64,000 nucleotides of DNA from NCBI GenBank assembly GCA_021018995.1, contig CM037598.1, positions 64,064,671 to 64,128,670 on the forward strand, in the 5' to 3' direction. Under the pieces are notes generated by a model, which had not been told where the DNA came from, did not search any database, and worked only from the letters and a program-made list of their open reading frames with translations. Numbering within the stretch: the stretch's first letter is position 1; each line of letters opens with the position of its first letter. The DNA comes from Chloranthus sessilifolius. Taxonomy: Eukaryota > Streptophyta > Magnoliopsida > Chloranthales > Chloranthaceae. Shown here piece after piece: positions 12,301 through 23,984 of the stretch. The translations under genes were made by a program, and so were the position numbers.

Positions 12301-12514
12301 TATACCGACATTACAAATAGGAAGATGCCCACTAAAAGCTTTGCTGATGTAGAGGTTCTGATAAAAGTAAAATAGGGAAACTTATTGGAAAACTTATTGA
12401 AAAAATATGAGACTCAATTGAATCAAAAGTAAGAATTACAATAGTACAAAAAGAAAAATATATGTCTGCTATAATTCGAACATCGGCACCATCTTTTTAC
12501 AATATTACACTAGT

Positions 12515-13845
12515 TAGTAAAGAAGTGAGTTTTTACAATAATACACACTTGGGTTTCCAACCGACTGCTTCAAATTGCTGCCTCGCTTGATAATCACCAT
12601 TAATGTGCCTGGGCAGACACTGCAAAAGGAGCTCTGCCTTCTCCTGAAACTGAGGGCCAGATTAAATCAAATATTGCAGCAAAGGAATTGCTTCTGCTGC
12701 AGCAACCGATTCAGCTTTAGAGACTTCGGCTGGGCATGCCGTCCAAGCTTGCCTAAGAAGGAACGTGAATCTAATGCTGCTTCTTGAGTTGCCTCTACTC
12801 CAGTTTTACGGGACGTAACAAGATGGGGAATACTAAGAGTGGCTCTCAAATGTGGGAAGTTGCTGAACAATGCATTTAGAGCTTTCAAGTACTCCGCATT
12901 TGCACCCAGTCGCCCATAACTCTTTTTCTATAGTAGCTGCACAACCAACATACAAACCAATAATTGACTACAAAGAGCAAATGATAACATCATATTTATT
13001 AAGAACATCATGCGGTAAAGATCATTATCCATTGGAAAACAGTCAATAGACCAACACATTGTCATTAAAACAGTCAAGCACCACACAAGAAACCCATACA
13101 CCAAGTAGCATTTAACAGTAAAAAAGGTGCTCTAAATAGATAAGAACGTACCAGTTATTGACCTCACTGTTTCACTAGAAGCATACTCCTGAATAGTATT
13201 GTTTGAGAAGAGAAGCTTAATAAACATTACAGCCTGAATTGATGTATCTGGATTACTAGAACCAATGAGGTCCAGGACAACCTGAACATCTTCAGCTTCT
13301 GCAACTGCTCTTTTATTTGATCAGCTGTACATTACAAGGTTTTGCAAGGCACATATGGCTACCACTTTCATTTCTTCGGTTGGTTGATCTTCGAGCAAAT
13401 TCACCAGAGCTTGACATGCTAAAACAGCATATGTAGTTCGAGCGAGACTCTCATTCTGGAAATGATTGCCAAGAGAAAGAGTTGCTAGCAATCTTGCCTG
13501 CTGAGCTTGTGTTTGTGGATCCAAAAGGTATTGGGATAGTGGCGAAACAGCTTTTGTTTCTCTTATCTTCACAGTGTTCAACAATGATTCGAGTAATCTT
13601 GTTATAGTTTCTTCACATTGGTGACACCTTAGAAGCTCCAAAAGTGCTTCAATAGCACCACTTTCAACCATTGATTCGGAGCTGGTTGCATCATCACTTT
13701 CCAAAATAAGTAGCGCATTCAATGCACCAACTACGGTGCTTTCTGTGCCAGAACGAAGTAACCTTACTAAAACAGCGACAGGAACCTCCAAATGATATTC
13801 AGAACTAAATTGAAGAATGCTAGATAAAATAGAAATCATAGACAA
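12515..13845 (-). pseudogene. CSI1: Fragment of a CSI1-like gene (cellulose synthase-interactive, armadillo repeats)
   Basis: The parent protein, CELLULOSE SYNTHASE INTERACTIVE 1, links cellulose synthase complexes to cortical microtubules and has armadillo repeats followed by a C2 domain. Here the first exon piece (about 13845-13152) gives [40 protein letters not shown] and [18 protein letters not shown]. After a 215-bp intron (13151-12937, GT...AG) the second piece (12936-12515) gives [27 protein letters not shown] and LLLQCLP and stops near the start of the C2 domain. The match to the family is close, so the copy is fairly young. It is broken: in-frame TGA after LVMYS (an Arg codon in the family), TAA after LLQYLI (a Gln codon), and frameshifts near 12900 and in the DAxFLLRQAW region. 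It covers only the last armadillo block, a small part of a protein of about 2,150 residues. The retained intron excludes a processed copy. Confidence 0.85.
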
Positions 13846-14430
13846 AAATCAGAGAACACCCTGCTCTTTATAAAGCTTGCGAGAAACAAGTGAAGGAATG
13901 GAAGTATGCTTGCTCTTTTTATTATAAATAAAATTACTATTATTAATATCTTCAATACTAATAATAATACGATTATTATTATTTGCAATATCGAATAGTT
14001 TGATGATTCCAAATAAGCATCGAGACTTACGTTTTTTAAGGGCAGGTGCCTGCAATGCTCCAATGATCATCCATGCTCTAAGCTTCTAACAAAAATTTAA
14101 TAGCATCAACAGAGCTGCAAGGTGGAGCCGCACTCGACAGCACCATTCTGCAGGTCAATCATCTGACAGATTCTCGATAACTTCAAGTCATTACAGAACC
14201 AAGAGCGCCATATCAGTCACGGACATGACACGAAAACCTCTAGATCTATCAGAATCACTTCACCTAGCAGTGACCAATATGCCAATCACATTGTTGGCTA
14301 TAGAATCAGCAAGGGTGCAATTATTTAATAAAATGCAACCACAGGATGATTTTATTTGAAGACTTGATGGCAATTATCGCTAAAAGTAAATTAGGAGGTT
14401 AAAGACATTCCGCACATAAAGCATACCTCA
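13846..14430. other. Spacer between the two captured gene fragments
   Basis: It contains an ATT/AAT-rich patch (13915-13990) and no clear exon. A short minus-strand run, AWMIIGALQAPALKK, ends at a donor-like GTAAGT near 14033, but I do not recognise it. It may be intron sequence of either captured gene. Confidence 0.4.
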
Positions 14431-15003
14431 AGCTCAACAAAGACATCAGGAAGGGACCCGATCTCCCCAAGGACCTGACCCACCATCCTATCAGCACGTG
14501 TCAGTGTGGGGTCCATGGTAGTACCGAACCTGATATTAGGCGGTGAAATAAAATTTCACTCCTGGATGGGAATTTTATTAACAATATACTCGCAAACAAC
14601 ATCAATGTTATATTTTAACTGTGCAGAAATTGGTACCACTAGAGTAGCATCAGCAATAGTTCCCAACATAGTTCAATTTAGGAGCCCACCGACATGAAGT
14701 TATAAATAAGTAAATCTGCTTTATAATCTATAAAAATATCTTTCAACAAATATAATCCAAGAAAACTGGCCTGAATAAACCTCTGGATAGCTTCATGCTA
14801 ATTAATGGCTACACTTTCTTGGATAAGATCAATTTTATTTTGTAAAATAATGATGTACTGGAGACGCAGAATCTCACAACAGCGAGACGCTCGGAAGTTT
14901 GAGGTTGGGAGCAACTTTCATTTCCAGCTATCAAAAGCAATGCTCCATCCATGATGGCTGCTCCATTGAGCATGGTAGCCATGAGAATATCATGACCTTG
15001 AAA
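14431..15003 (-). pseudogene. Fragment of the eIF2-gamma gene (translation initiation factor 2, GTPase subunit)
   Basis: eIF2-gamma is the GTP-binding subunit of the ternary complex that brings initiator tRNA to the small ribosomal subunit. The minus strand reads [20 protein letters not shown] (14998 on), [34 protein letters not shown], then [20 protein letters not shown] and, after a gap, [20 protein letters not shown] and [12 protein letters not shown]. All lie in family order. NKID is the G4 motif and SAQ the G5 motif of the GTPase. Defects: a 2-base insertion after the SERLAV region, a TAG where the family has Gln (AIN-Q-HEA), a TGA after KIPIQE, and loss of roughly 80 codons between NFISPPN and GTTMDPT. 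An intron-like interval separates FIQ from ADATLV (about 14783-14680), so this is a genomic, not a processed, copy. The N-terminal G1 region is missing. Confidence 0.85.
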
Positions 15004-15299
15004 GAATGATATTACAAAAATAAATATGAGATAATGAGGAAAACCGCGAATATAAGTACACTATGGCATGCCAATAGACATTTCCATGTAAATTCATCTC
15101 AGTTTATATAATACTATATTAGCTCATGCAAGTTCAATCAGTTTAGTCGAAGTTTAATTTAGTGTATACAAGTTCAGTTTGGTACAAAAAATCAGACCTT
15201 CAGTATACATTTAATATGCTAAATTTCTATTATCTCAAATTAGTGTGTTTCTAGACATCAAAAAATTAGACCGCGAATATGGAGTTGTTGTGGACCTAC

Positions 15300-16010
15300 A
15301 GATTGCTCATGGGTTTTATGAAGTATCTTCAAACCTCGAGAGGAAGTTATGAATCATATCCGAGTCATCATTTGAGATGGATCATCTACGTTTCTATGGT
15401 GGGACCCTTGGCTTGAGGGAGGTTCTATTATTTCCCATTATGGGTATCAAACTATTTTTCAATTTGATAGCGGGCCGGAAGAAAATGTGAATGATCTAAT
15501 TAATGGAAACTCGTGCTCCAAACAGAGTTTTCTCACTACAAAGATGCAAAAAGTTTAGAAGAAAAAATTGGCTAATTCTATTCCCTAAATCTATTGTAAG
15601 GGATAAAACTGTTTGGACTCTCACAAATTCGGGTAACTTCACCTTCAAAAACGCGTGCAATTAATGCTATCCGTTATAAGCATGAAAGGAGCAAATGAAC
15701 GAATCAGATTTGGTGCAAAAGGAGAATCCCATGACAATCTTTTATTTTGTGGCCTGCTATTAACCACAAGCTACTCACTGCTGAAAATATGAACAAGAGG
15801 GGTGTGTTCGTACCCGCTAGATGTGTTTTGAGCTGGTCGGAGGCTGAAGATAGTGGTCACATTCTATTTCAGTGCTCCTATTCAAATTGGATTTGGTGGA
15901 GTGTGCTTACCTGATGCAATGTGTGAGTGACTAGGATTGGAAATGTCACCGAAGAAGCTGAGCTTATTAAAGAGATCAAAATCCCTTTAATTCTGCTGTT
16001 GCTATACGAT
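15300..16010 (+). pseudogene. LINE remnant with zf-RVT region
   Basis: The plus strand shows WWDPWLEGGSIISHYGYQ near 15400 and, further on, WCKRRIP, LLTAENMNKRGVFVPARCVL and DSGHILFQCSYSNWIWW (about 15715-15900). This is the order of the zinc-binding domain after a plant LINE reverse transcriptase, including the C...C and H...C ligands. Frames change several times. It lies inside the Pack-CACTA, between the eIF2-gamma fragment and its far end. Confidence 0.75.
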
Positions 16011-16624
16011 AATACAGTCAACAATCACCCGAGTAAGGACGGATGATGACCTATCGTTCACTCAAAATTTCGTGTTAGGACACAGAGGTCAGCAGTGATA
16101 GTAATCACTAAATCTATCCAAAGATCTCTGTAGAACAATCCGCACGAGTTTGATAAAACTGTAACTTATATATAAATTATAGTGTTTCAGGATTCCATAA
16201 ATATAATCTAATGATAGTGAATACCTGATGGCAGATGTGGGAATTAAACATTGTAAACTGATACGAGTTAGAGTATAAATACACCAGCAGTTTATATAAT
16301 AATCAGCACATCATAAACAGCAATTCAAAAATATAATGGCTAAGCTCCTACTTAATAACAAAGCTATAAGGCCGATTAAAGGTTGTCTTGATAGCAGCAA
16401 AAGATATGGGAGATTGTTTCTAAATAGGAAGAGATTGTTTTTTATACCTCCTTACTTATCAGATATTCTCTGTTTTGGGCCCTACTCCTAATTAGCAAGC
16501 TAGCATTCAGCTACTATGTTGAGGTGATTTTTTTTATCTCCTTGTAAATTTCTTGTGCATATTTGTAGAAAATGTTGCTATGTTTTGGGCCTTGCTCCTA
16601 TATATTTTGTAGAAAATGTTGGTG

Positions 16625-16997
16625 TATATGCAAGCATTTCGGGTTCAATGTCGGTTCAACTAAAACTGAACCTGAACCGAAAAGTTTCGGTTTCAGTTAA
16701 CCAAACTTCCTGCCCAATTGAACCAAAACCGAACCTATCCGATTTTGCTTTCGGTCGGTTTGGTTTTGTTTTCGGATTTTCCCATGCTTTTTTTGTTAAA
16801 GAGAAATTTTAGGTTTTTAAAAATTTTCTGTTTTCCGGTCGGTTTTCTCATCCTAACCAACAATTTTTTAGCTTTCAGCCACCAAAATCAAAATAGAACT
16901 GAGCCGGACTGGTTCAGTTATGTGTCAGGTTTTAGTCAGTTTCGATCAAGTTCGGGAGCATCGATTTTTGGTTTTAATTTATAGTCTTACACCCTAG
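16625..16997. repeat. CGGTT/AACCGA-rich repeat
   Basis: Dense CGGTT, AACCGA and TTCGGTT words run through the whole block, like the element at 10958-11322. Two long open frames here come only from this composition. It ends near TTACACCCTAG. Confidence 0.55.
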
Positions 16998-19309
16998 CCC
17001 TCAATATTATAAGACCAGGATGGTGGATGAGAATCCCCTTGAAGATTAAATATAGTATATAAAAACACAACTAAGCTTATCCCGATTTTATAGTATCGAA
17101 ATGCAGGTTTCTGCCCACAAATCCGTCAAAAGCACAATGATGAACCAACGGAAATAATCATTATCTCTGTTAAAAAATATTAAAGAATACAGTCCACTGA
17201 CACAACAATATTGTATTTTCCAAATATATATATATAATGACTTGCATAAAAGTAAGACTGAACAAACCTTATATCTAAACCATATCTCAGAAATCACACC
17301 TTGATCCGATAATTATCAGCAGTGTAATTAGCGGATAACTAGAACAGTATGCAAGAAGACAACAACAAAAAATAGTAAACATGAGTTTTACCACAGAGCT
17401 GCAACACATGTTGAGCATTGTGTTGATGTTGAACTTTTATACCTATGATGTGTGATCAGAGACTATCTTTAGAAAGTATACACTTATTTTTGTTAAATAC
17501 CATTTATGGTTTATGTAGTCATTGTGTGTATGTGTAGATACATTGCACATTCCTAGTAGCCTTATCATGTTCTTTGGAGAGTAATATTTGGGGTCAAGTA
17601 ACAACTTACAAATTAAAGTAACCATTCATATCAATTAATGCCAACGCTATGTTGGTCCCCAGCTTCTCATTCTATGGTCTTCATGTAATGTCAAATGCCT
17701 ACCGTATGTATGGCATGTTGTGCATGAAGTATTCAAACAAACTTATGTATAGGAGAGAGTACATAGAGAACAACTGAAGTTCTTTGAACCACATAAAATC
17801 AACAAAATCGTAATCAAAGTAGAAGTCACAAGCAACAGGATTCTATGAAATATCCATGATCTAAAATCTGAAGGCAATAGCAATGAAGTTTGCATATAAG
17901 AGTGCTGAGCAACAAAAATTAACTACCTATAGGCTGAGTTGATCTAAAATTCGCTGGTATATGAACTGAACAATGACACCCTGTTTTTCTGAAGTGAACT
18001 CTGGGATCTTGTTAAGGCATCATGCATTTTAAAAGTAACTCGTATCTCATGGATTTAGAGGCTCATGATGCACCATTGATCATGTCTCTCATGGATTTAG
18101 AGGCTCTAAACTAAATTTCTTCATGTTTCTCAAGCTTTGAATAAAAACCTTATCTCGTTTGATCAAATGAAGATAAAGATCTAAGTATATATAAACTATG
18201 CTACGACAAGCTATAGTATAACTACTTGGCCACCATCAAAAGGGACTCATTTTTCCTATTGCTCATGTTATCAAGAACTTGCCCAACAGTAGCATTAATT
18301 TGTGCACTTAAACAATGACATTCAACTCCACCAGCCCAAAATTGTGGTCAAGGTGAGCTAGTCAATCTCAAAGTCTCTACATAACTTTTCCACCATGCAT
18401 GTGGGAGCACCAGTGGCCATCTTTGGCCTGGCCCGTATATTACTGTGGTCTGGACCCACACCTCACAGAAGGAGATGAGAACTTTCTATCTATCAAACGA
18501 TCCGTAACTATAAAAAATAATATATAAATTACAAGTGATTTAGTACAACGGCAAAATTATCTATATAAAATAAATAGCAACTTGCCAAACTAATGCACCA
18601 CTTTTATAAGTTCTTCTCAAATGCATATGCTACTTTGGGTATTAGCTTTCTCTCACTAATGAAATTATGTGAGGAATTTCATCAAACAGTTTATATGTAG
18701 CACCAAAACAGATCATAGAAAATCCAAGAAAATTAATTTGAACTTACCTTTGAAGTAAAAAGAAGATTTATCCAATGCAACGAAGAGCAATCTACAGGTG
18801 ACCTGCAAGATTGGAAGCATCAAATGACTTAAACAGATAAAGAACATAACCCCATTAATCAATTCTCAAGCCAAACTAAGCATCTCTAAATATATATTTT
18901 TTAGAGATTGAACATCAAATCAAATAGATTGAACATCAACATAAACCAAAACCTAATCTCAATATCAATAACTGAAAATACCTATGGTTATACCAAAGAA
19001 CAAAGAGATCTAGATCAAAGGAGAAAGCAGATCTACTCTCGAAATGCTCTTGGATCTTATGGGGATCCATGCTAGGTGTCACCATATTAGGCCTCTGATA
19101 CATGTTGGATAGCAAAAGCGTAGGGCTAATGCTAGGCCTCGTATGGGGCCTTGAACAGCGACCTCCAGTGATCTGGGGTTTAGATCTGATGTTATAGAAA
19201 TTAGATGAGAAGATCAGAAGCACCAAGGCAAGAGATTTGAAGAATAACAAGATGAGAATCGACGAGCAGAAGATGACGATGAATCTAGCCAAAACTATCC
19301 AAAAGGGTA
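16998..19309. other. Interior of the Pack-CACTA without identified exons
   Basis: The sequence is AT-rich and intron-like. A minus-strand run of about 38 codons at 18345-18225 (with CHCLSAQINATVGQVLDNMS and a stop after LLMVAK) looks more protein-like than its surroundings, but I do not recognise it. A 118-codon minus-strand frame (19292-18936) shows no known motif. Confidence 0.4.
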
Positions 19310-19522
19310 AAAAATCTATAGGAAATGACTAGATTTTGTATCGAAAAATGAATTGAATTGACCAAAACTACCAAAAGAAAAGGAAACCCTAGCTTTCGTC
19401 GGCACACTGGGAGAGGAAACCCTAGCTTTCGTCTGCGTTAGCTGGAGGAAACCATAGCTTTCGTCGACCCTCCTTCTGCGAGAGAGAAGAGTTGGAGATC
19501 GAGAAAGAAAACTTGTTTCCAT
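19310..19522 (-). promoter_or_regulatory. Promoter/5'-UTR-like segment with three telo-box repeats
   Basis: On the minus strand the unit CGACGAAAGCTAGGGTTTCC is repeated three times, in slightly varied form (one copy has ATGG for AGGG), between C/T-rich leader-like sequence (CTCCAACTCTTCTCTCTCGC) and a (C/T)-rich tail. AGGGTTT is the plant telo box found in promoters of ribosomal and translation-factor genes. Since the same strand carries eIF2-gamma exons downstream, this could be the captured leader of that gene. That link is inference. Confidence 0.4.
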
Positions 19523-19682
19523 AGCTATTTATTTGGGGCAAGTGTTGAGGAGCCTACACCCGTCGAGATGACAATGGTGGATGCAAAATCTCCTGCTTGT
19601 GGCAGTCCATTAATACTAGCTGCCGATAGTAGAAAAATTAGAAAATTGGTAGCCGCCACTAAAAGCCATTTATTTTGTAGTG

Positions 19683-19960
19683 AAAATAGATCTTAAAGTC
19701 ATATATGGCCCCACCTATTAAACAGTCAGATGTTGATTTCGCGTGAAAAGCATCTCCAAAAGTAACCGTGATCATGGATTCAACACCGGACAGTTTGATA
19801 GAGCAATTGTGTGGAAGATTGGCAGGAAAACCGATCTTCATCGGCTCATTCAAGGCACCCAAGCATCTTACCGGTGGAAATAACAGGTTGGAAAGACTGA
19901 CTCTTTCATTGCAAATACAACTATTAAAATTTTCCTTAAAGTTAAATCTATGGCAGACAT
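19683..19960. mobile_element. Right half of the MITE split by the Pack-CACTA
   Basis: ATAGATCTTAAAGTCATATATGG and the words GTGTGGAAGATTGG and CCGATCTTCATCGGCTCATT continue the TGGAGATCGTTT MITE family exactly where the left half (to 12093) stops. The outer edge is approximate. Confidence 0.65.
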
Positions 19961-20442
19961 AAGTAGGAATGGGCGAAATAACTATTAGTCAATTAAAATT
20001 ATTATTTTGTACATGCAAAATCAGAGGCTTTCATCTAGGGTGATTGAGACTGTGTTGGCCAAATAAGGAATCATATGCTCAGGCACCATCAAAACGTATA
20101 TTTTTGTGAAAATATCAAAAGATTAAGAGGCCAAAGAGCCACCCAATACATGACCTGAAGGTACAATTAAGGTGAGGCCTACACACAATACAACCTACGC
20201 CGACCCACAGCTTATGGTATTTGTAGAAGACGAATTTAAAGACCGATAGATATTGGCATATGCGGGGTCCTAAGATACATATTGAATGAATAAAATGGAC
20301 CCAAACCTACTTATTTTATAGAACCTTTTCTTATCATTTTAATTTAAAGTATAAAAAAAATAAAAAATTACCCAACCAACATTTTTGGTATTTTGTCCGA
20401 CTTATGTATCTGATATATATTAGTCGATATAATCTGATATGT

Positions 20443-22620
20443 TGTGATGACCCGACTTTTCCAATCCTTAAGGTATAGGAAAGGCCGCCGGTTTATCAAC
20501 TTATTGATTTCTCAATAAGTTGTAATCAAACAGAAGCCGACAACATAAATATAGGTCTAAACAGAGGCAAAGCAAAATAAGCAAGAACAAAAGCTTAATC
20601 AAAACAATATATCACCCTGAGGAACCAGGAAGAACCATCGGTGATGGCCAATCCAACACCTAAAATAGTGGTTCCTAATGATGGTTCCTCAAGTGATATC
20701 CAAAAAGACAAAACAATTGGCCTAGGGCCCAACATTCAACGAATAATTCTAAACAAAAGGGCCAAAAGACAATCTAAAATCAAGGGAAGAACTCCTCAGC
20801 AGGCGTCTCCAATTCCTCCTCAGGAATGTAGTCGGAGTCCTTCGGATCAAGATCGTCTACTCCTAGGTTAGTCTCAGCACCTGTGACATATAGTCGGGGT
20901 GAGCTAACATCGAAACTCAATAGAGGAAAGTTATCCAATTGCATTTTATCACAAGTAAAGGTTTTTCAAAGACAAAAATCGGATCAAATATGATTTTCAA
21001 AAGATGCTTTGCAAACTAAATTTCCAATTCTAAATAGAAAGCCAAAAGCTGATTCAATGAGTCTGATGTTTTCAAATTTCAGAATTAGGCATGCTTCTTG
21101 TCTTAAAGTTATAACTTAAAAATATTCTCTCAAGTTACATACTAGCTGAGAGCAGGAATATCATCAATGGAAAACCCTACTGACCATCGTCGTTCATGAA
21201 CCCTTTTTCTGAAGTGCAAAAAGCCCCTACGTAATGAAGGAAACTTACGTCAAATAGAATTACCGTCAGCACGGTTGGTAGGATCTAGGGTTTCGTTTGT
21301 ATGTGCCTCAAATCAAATGCAATGCTAAACATATCGTATGTTATGTAATTAATACCTTTTTCAGATTTTCGGAGTTCTGATTCAAAGTTCACATTCGAAA
21401 ATGAAGTTCGGAAGTTCAAATTTCTAAGTTCTTATATCAAAGTTTCAGAGTTCTTAATCATGCCAGGTTTATCAAAATTCAGATTTCAATGCTTGCAACA
21501 AATAATCAAAACTTATAATATAATGCAAATCAGGTATAGGTTTCCCGTACCTCGACTAAAAGCGATCCAAAAACAAGCAAAGCAGTCCTCGCAATGGACT
21601 TCTATTTCAAATCCTACAAGGATTAACACTACAAGTGTTAATAGTGGTCCAAAAGTCAAACCCAAAAGCTCGCCGATAAAAATTCTGACAAAAATTCAAA
21701 GGCCAGAAACAGGGCAAAATTCGACCCTCGAATTCAATTTGATGGTCGAATTCAAATTCGGCCCTCGAATTTCCAAAACGTGCATCAGGCTGAAAAACTC
21801 AAATTCGACCCTCGATTTTCAATTCGATGGTCGAATTCCAAATTTGACCCTCGAATTTCTCCAGGTCCGTGTTTGTTCAAATTTGATTCCTCTGCCTTGT
21901 TTGCTCATCAACCACAGCTTGTTTAACTTCACATTTTTCACCATAATTCTACTCTAAGCAAGGCACAATTTATTTAACTCAAAGGGTTTAAAAGCCTACC
22001 TCATGAAGTTAGTTCCTCGGTTCCTGTTGCACAAATTTCAAGGACCGGAACGAACCTTGAGGTTTAGTAGGCTTGGACCTCCGATCAGTCCATACCAACC
22101 TTGCTTCAAGAGCAACAGGTCCTACCCACACAGAACTCTCCTCTCCCCTATCCTTCTCTCTTAATAGCTTAAACCGATCAGAAATAAAATACAAGGTTTA
22201 TTAATGGTTGGGATGGGGAGAGGGATTCAACATCACACAAGATCTAAGATCAAAGATCAAAGACAAGAGGCAAAGGTTGCAAAGGGGTTCAAATTCCAGA
22301 TCAAACGAGAGAGAGAGAAGTGAAGCTTCTACTCAAAGCCTCTCTTTATAATACTAATTTCTATCCTAAAATATCATGATTTTTCTTATTTGCAATCCTA
22401 TCCTCTTATCTTGCATTAATTTTTTGTGTTAAACGCAAATATACAACTTAACGTATATGTTACCAAAACTATGACTTCCACATGTCCAAAGCCAAAATCC
22501 TTTGGTCACCAATCTTGTCATACACTAAACTATCCAAAAACCCAGAAATATCCCGTAACTTTTCCCGGGCACGCTTATCGAGGTAAATGAAAACAGGTCC
22601 AAAATATTAGGGATATTACA
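20443..22620 (-). mobile_element. Solo LTR, 2.18 kb
   Basis: On the minus strand it starts TGTAATATCCCTAATATTTT and ends GGGTCATCACA. The flanks TATGT and TATAT look like a 5-bp target duplication with one change. Copy A of the surrounding repeat lacks it. No internal region or second LTR is seen, as expected after LTR-LTR recombination. The TGTAATATCC start recalls chromovirus-type Ty3 LTRs, but that is only an impression. Short repeats of AATTCGACCCTCGAATT type stand at 21715-21865. Confidence 0.75.
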
Positions 22621-23340
22621 TATATAGTCAATATTTGACCTAGTATTTGTCTGGTAGCAAATCTGGTGTGTATATCATATTGGATGAGGCATAACCCAAC
22701 CCTTATCAGCCGATATATACCAGATGTGGCCGCAACATAAAACCATGGAACAAACGGAAATGTGTAGCATCACCTTGTTCACATGCATAGGGCTGTCAAT
22801 GAGCTTGGTTCAGCCTTTGCATTTTCTTGGCCCTAACCTTAGTCAGGCCTTAATACTATGGGCCTGAGCTCTAGCCCAGGCGGGTTTTGGCATGGTTAGC
22901 CCTAACGATAGTCATAACTGGAAGGGGCAGACTTTCGGCTTCTAAATATTAGAATTTTTTAATTTTTGTTTCTTATGTTATAAAAATAATATGTGATACC
23001 TATTATTAGGTAGCTTAAAATAGGGTTTTTTGCATATACCCCCCTGCGTTATGCTAATATTATAAGAAACCCACTGAGTTATGGGTATTTATTCTGGAGC
23101 CCCTACTTTTGTGTTTCTGTTTCATATAACCCCCTGCCATTAACTAGCCGTGAGTTTATGGACGGAAAGCCTATTTTGCCCTTAATGAAACCAATATTTT
23201 AAAGACACTACCATTCTAAAAAGCCCTTCATTCATCTATATTTACAAGTTATGCCATTAAAGTTTATCACCATTCTAAAAGGCCCTTCATTCACCTTTAT
23301 TTACAAGTCATGCCATTATAATTTACCACTATTCTAAAAG

Positions 23341-23748
23341 GAGTACCTTTAAATCCACCCACAAAATCTTTGAGTTCACCTACGCTGAAACACATCGACT
23401 GCATTAAATCAAACGATGGAGATTTTTTATCGTCCCAATCTTTCATGAGATCGATCTTTAGATCATAGGTGTACCATCAGACGGTCGATTTTTTATTTCA
23501 TGTGATACACACCCCTAAAAGTGACCTTAATATTAATTTTAAGCATGCACGTGATGTTAAGGTCACTTTTCTGAGGATGTGTGCCACGTGAAATAAAACA
23601 ATGACCGTCTGATGGTATGATCATGATCTCAAGATCCATCATGTGAAAGAATTGAAGGATAAATGATCTCCATCGTTCGATTCAATTCAATCAACGTGTT
23701 TCAACATGGGTGAACTTAAAGATTCAGTGGGTGGATTTAAAGGTACTC
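23341..23748. mobile_element. Foldback MITE, 408 bp, nested in the Mutator-like element
   Basis: Ends are GAGTACCTTTAAATCCACCC and its complement. Almost the whole element is two inverted arms (GATGGAGATTTTTTATCGTC against GATAAATGATCTCCATCG). A perfect 9-bp duplication TTCTAAAAG flanks it (23332-23340, 23749-23757). Confidence 0.9.
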
Positions 23749-23984
23749 TTCTAAAAGGCCCTTCATTCACCCATCAGATTCAAAACTCATCAAATGAGTG
23801 ATTCCCCCATTAAAGCATGCCAACGTTTGGACGAATACTCAACCAATGGAGGATTTGTGGCAAACGATACAATTATTCTTGAAAAGAAAACCTTCAATCT
23901 ATATATTCCACTCAAAATACTCATCCCTCCAATTTCCTATATGATTCAAGACGCATTTTTAGGAATTGGATTGCCTAACCGTGC

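Larger units (their letters stand above)
12094..19682. mobile_element. Pack-CACTA: 7.6-kb non-autonomous CACTA element with captured gene fragments
   Basis: The left end reads CACTACAAAAAATAAGAC, then TATTAGTGGCAG. The right end, read on the minus strand, is CACTACAAAATAAATGGC, then TTTTAGTGGCGGC. These are the termini and sub-terminal repeats of the small CACTA MITEs elsewhere in the window. The 3-bp flanks are AAG and AAA. A MITE is continuous across the two outer flanks, which independently supports both boundaries. Just inside the left end (12110-12300) a large inverted repeat contains many CTGCCGCTA words, as CACTA sub-termini do. The cargo is, on the minus strand, eIF2-gamma (14431-15003) and CSI1 (12515-13845) fragments, both with introns, and a LINE remnant on the plus strand. 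I see no TNP2-type transposase, so it would have to be moved by another element. Confidence 0.75.

Noticed and set aside
12575-12787. Plus-strand 70-codon frame
   Set aside because: Antisense shadow of the CSI1 fragment.
16555-16984. Two overlapping plus-strand frames of 85 and 88 codons
   Set aside because: They arise from the CGGTT-rich repeat; the residues reflect its word composition.
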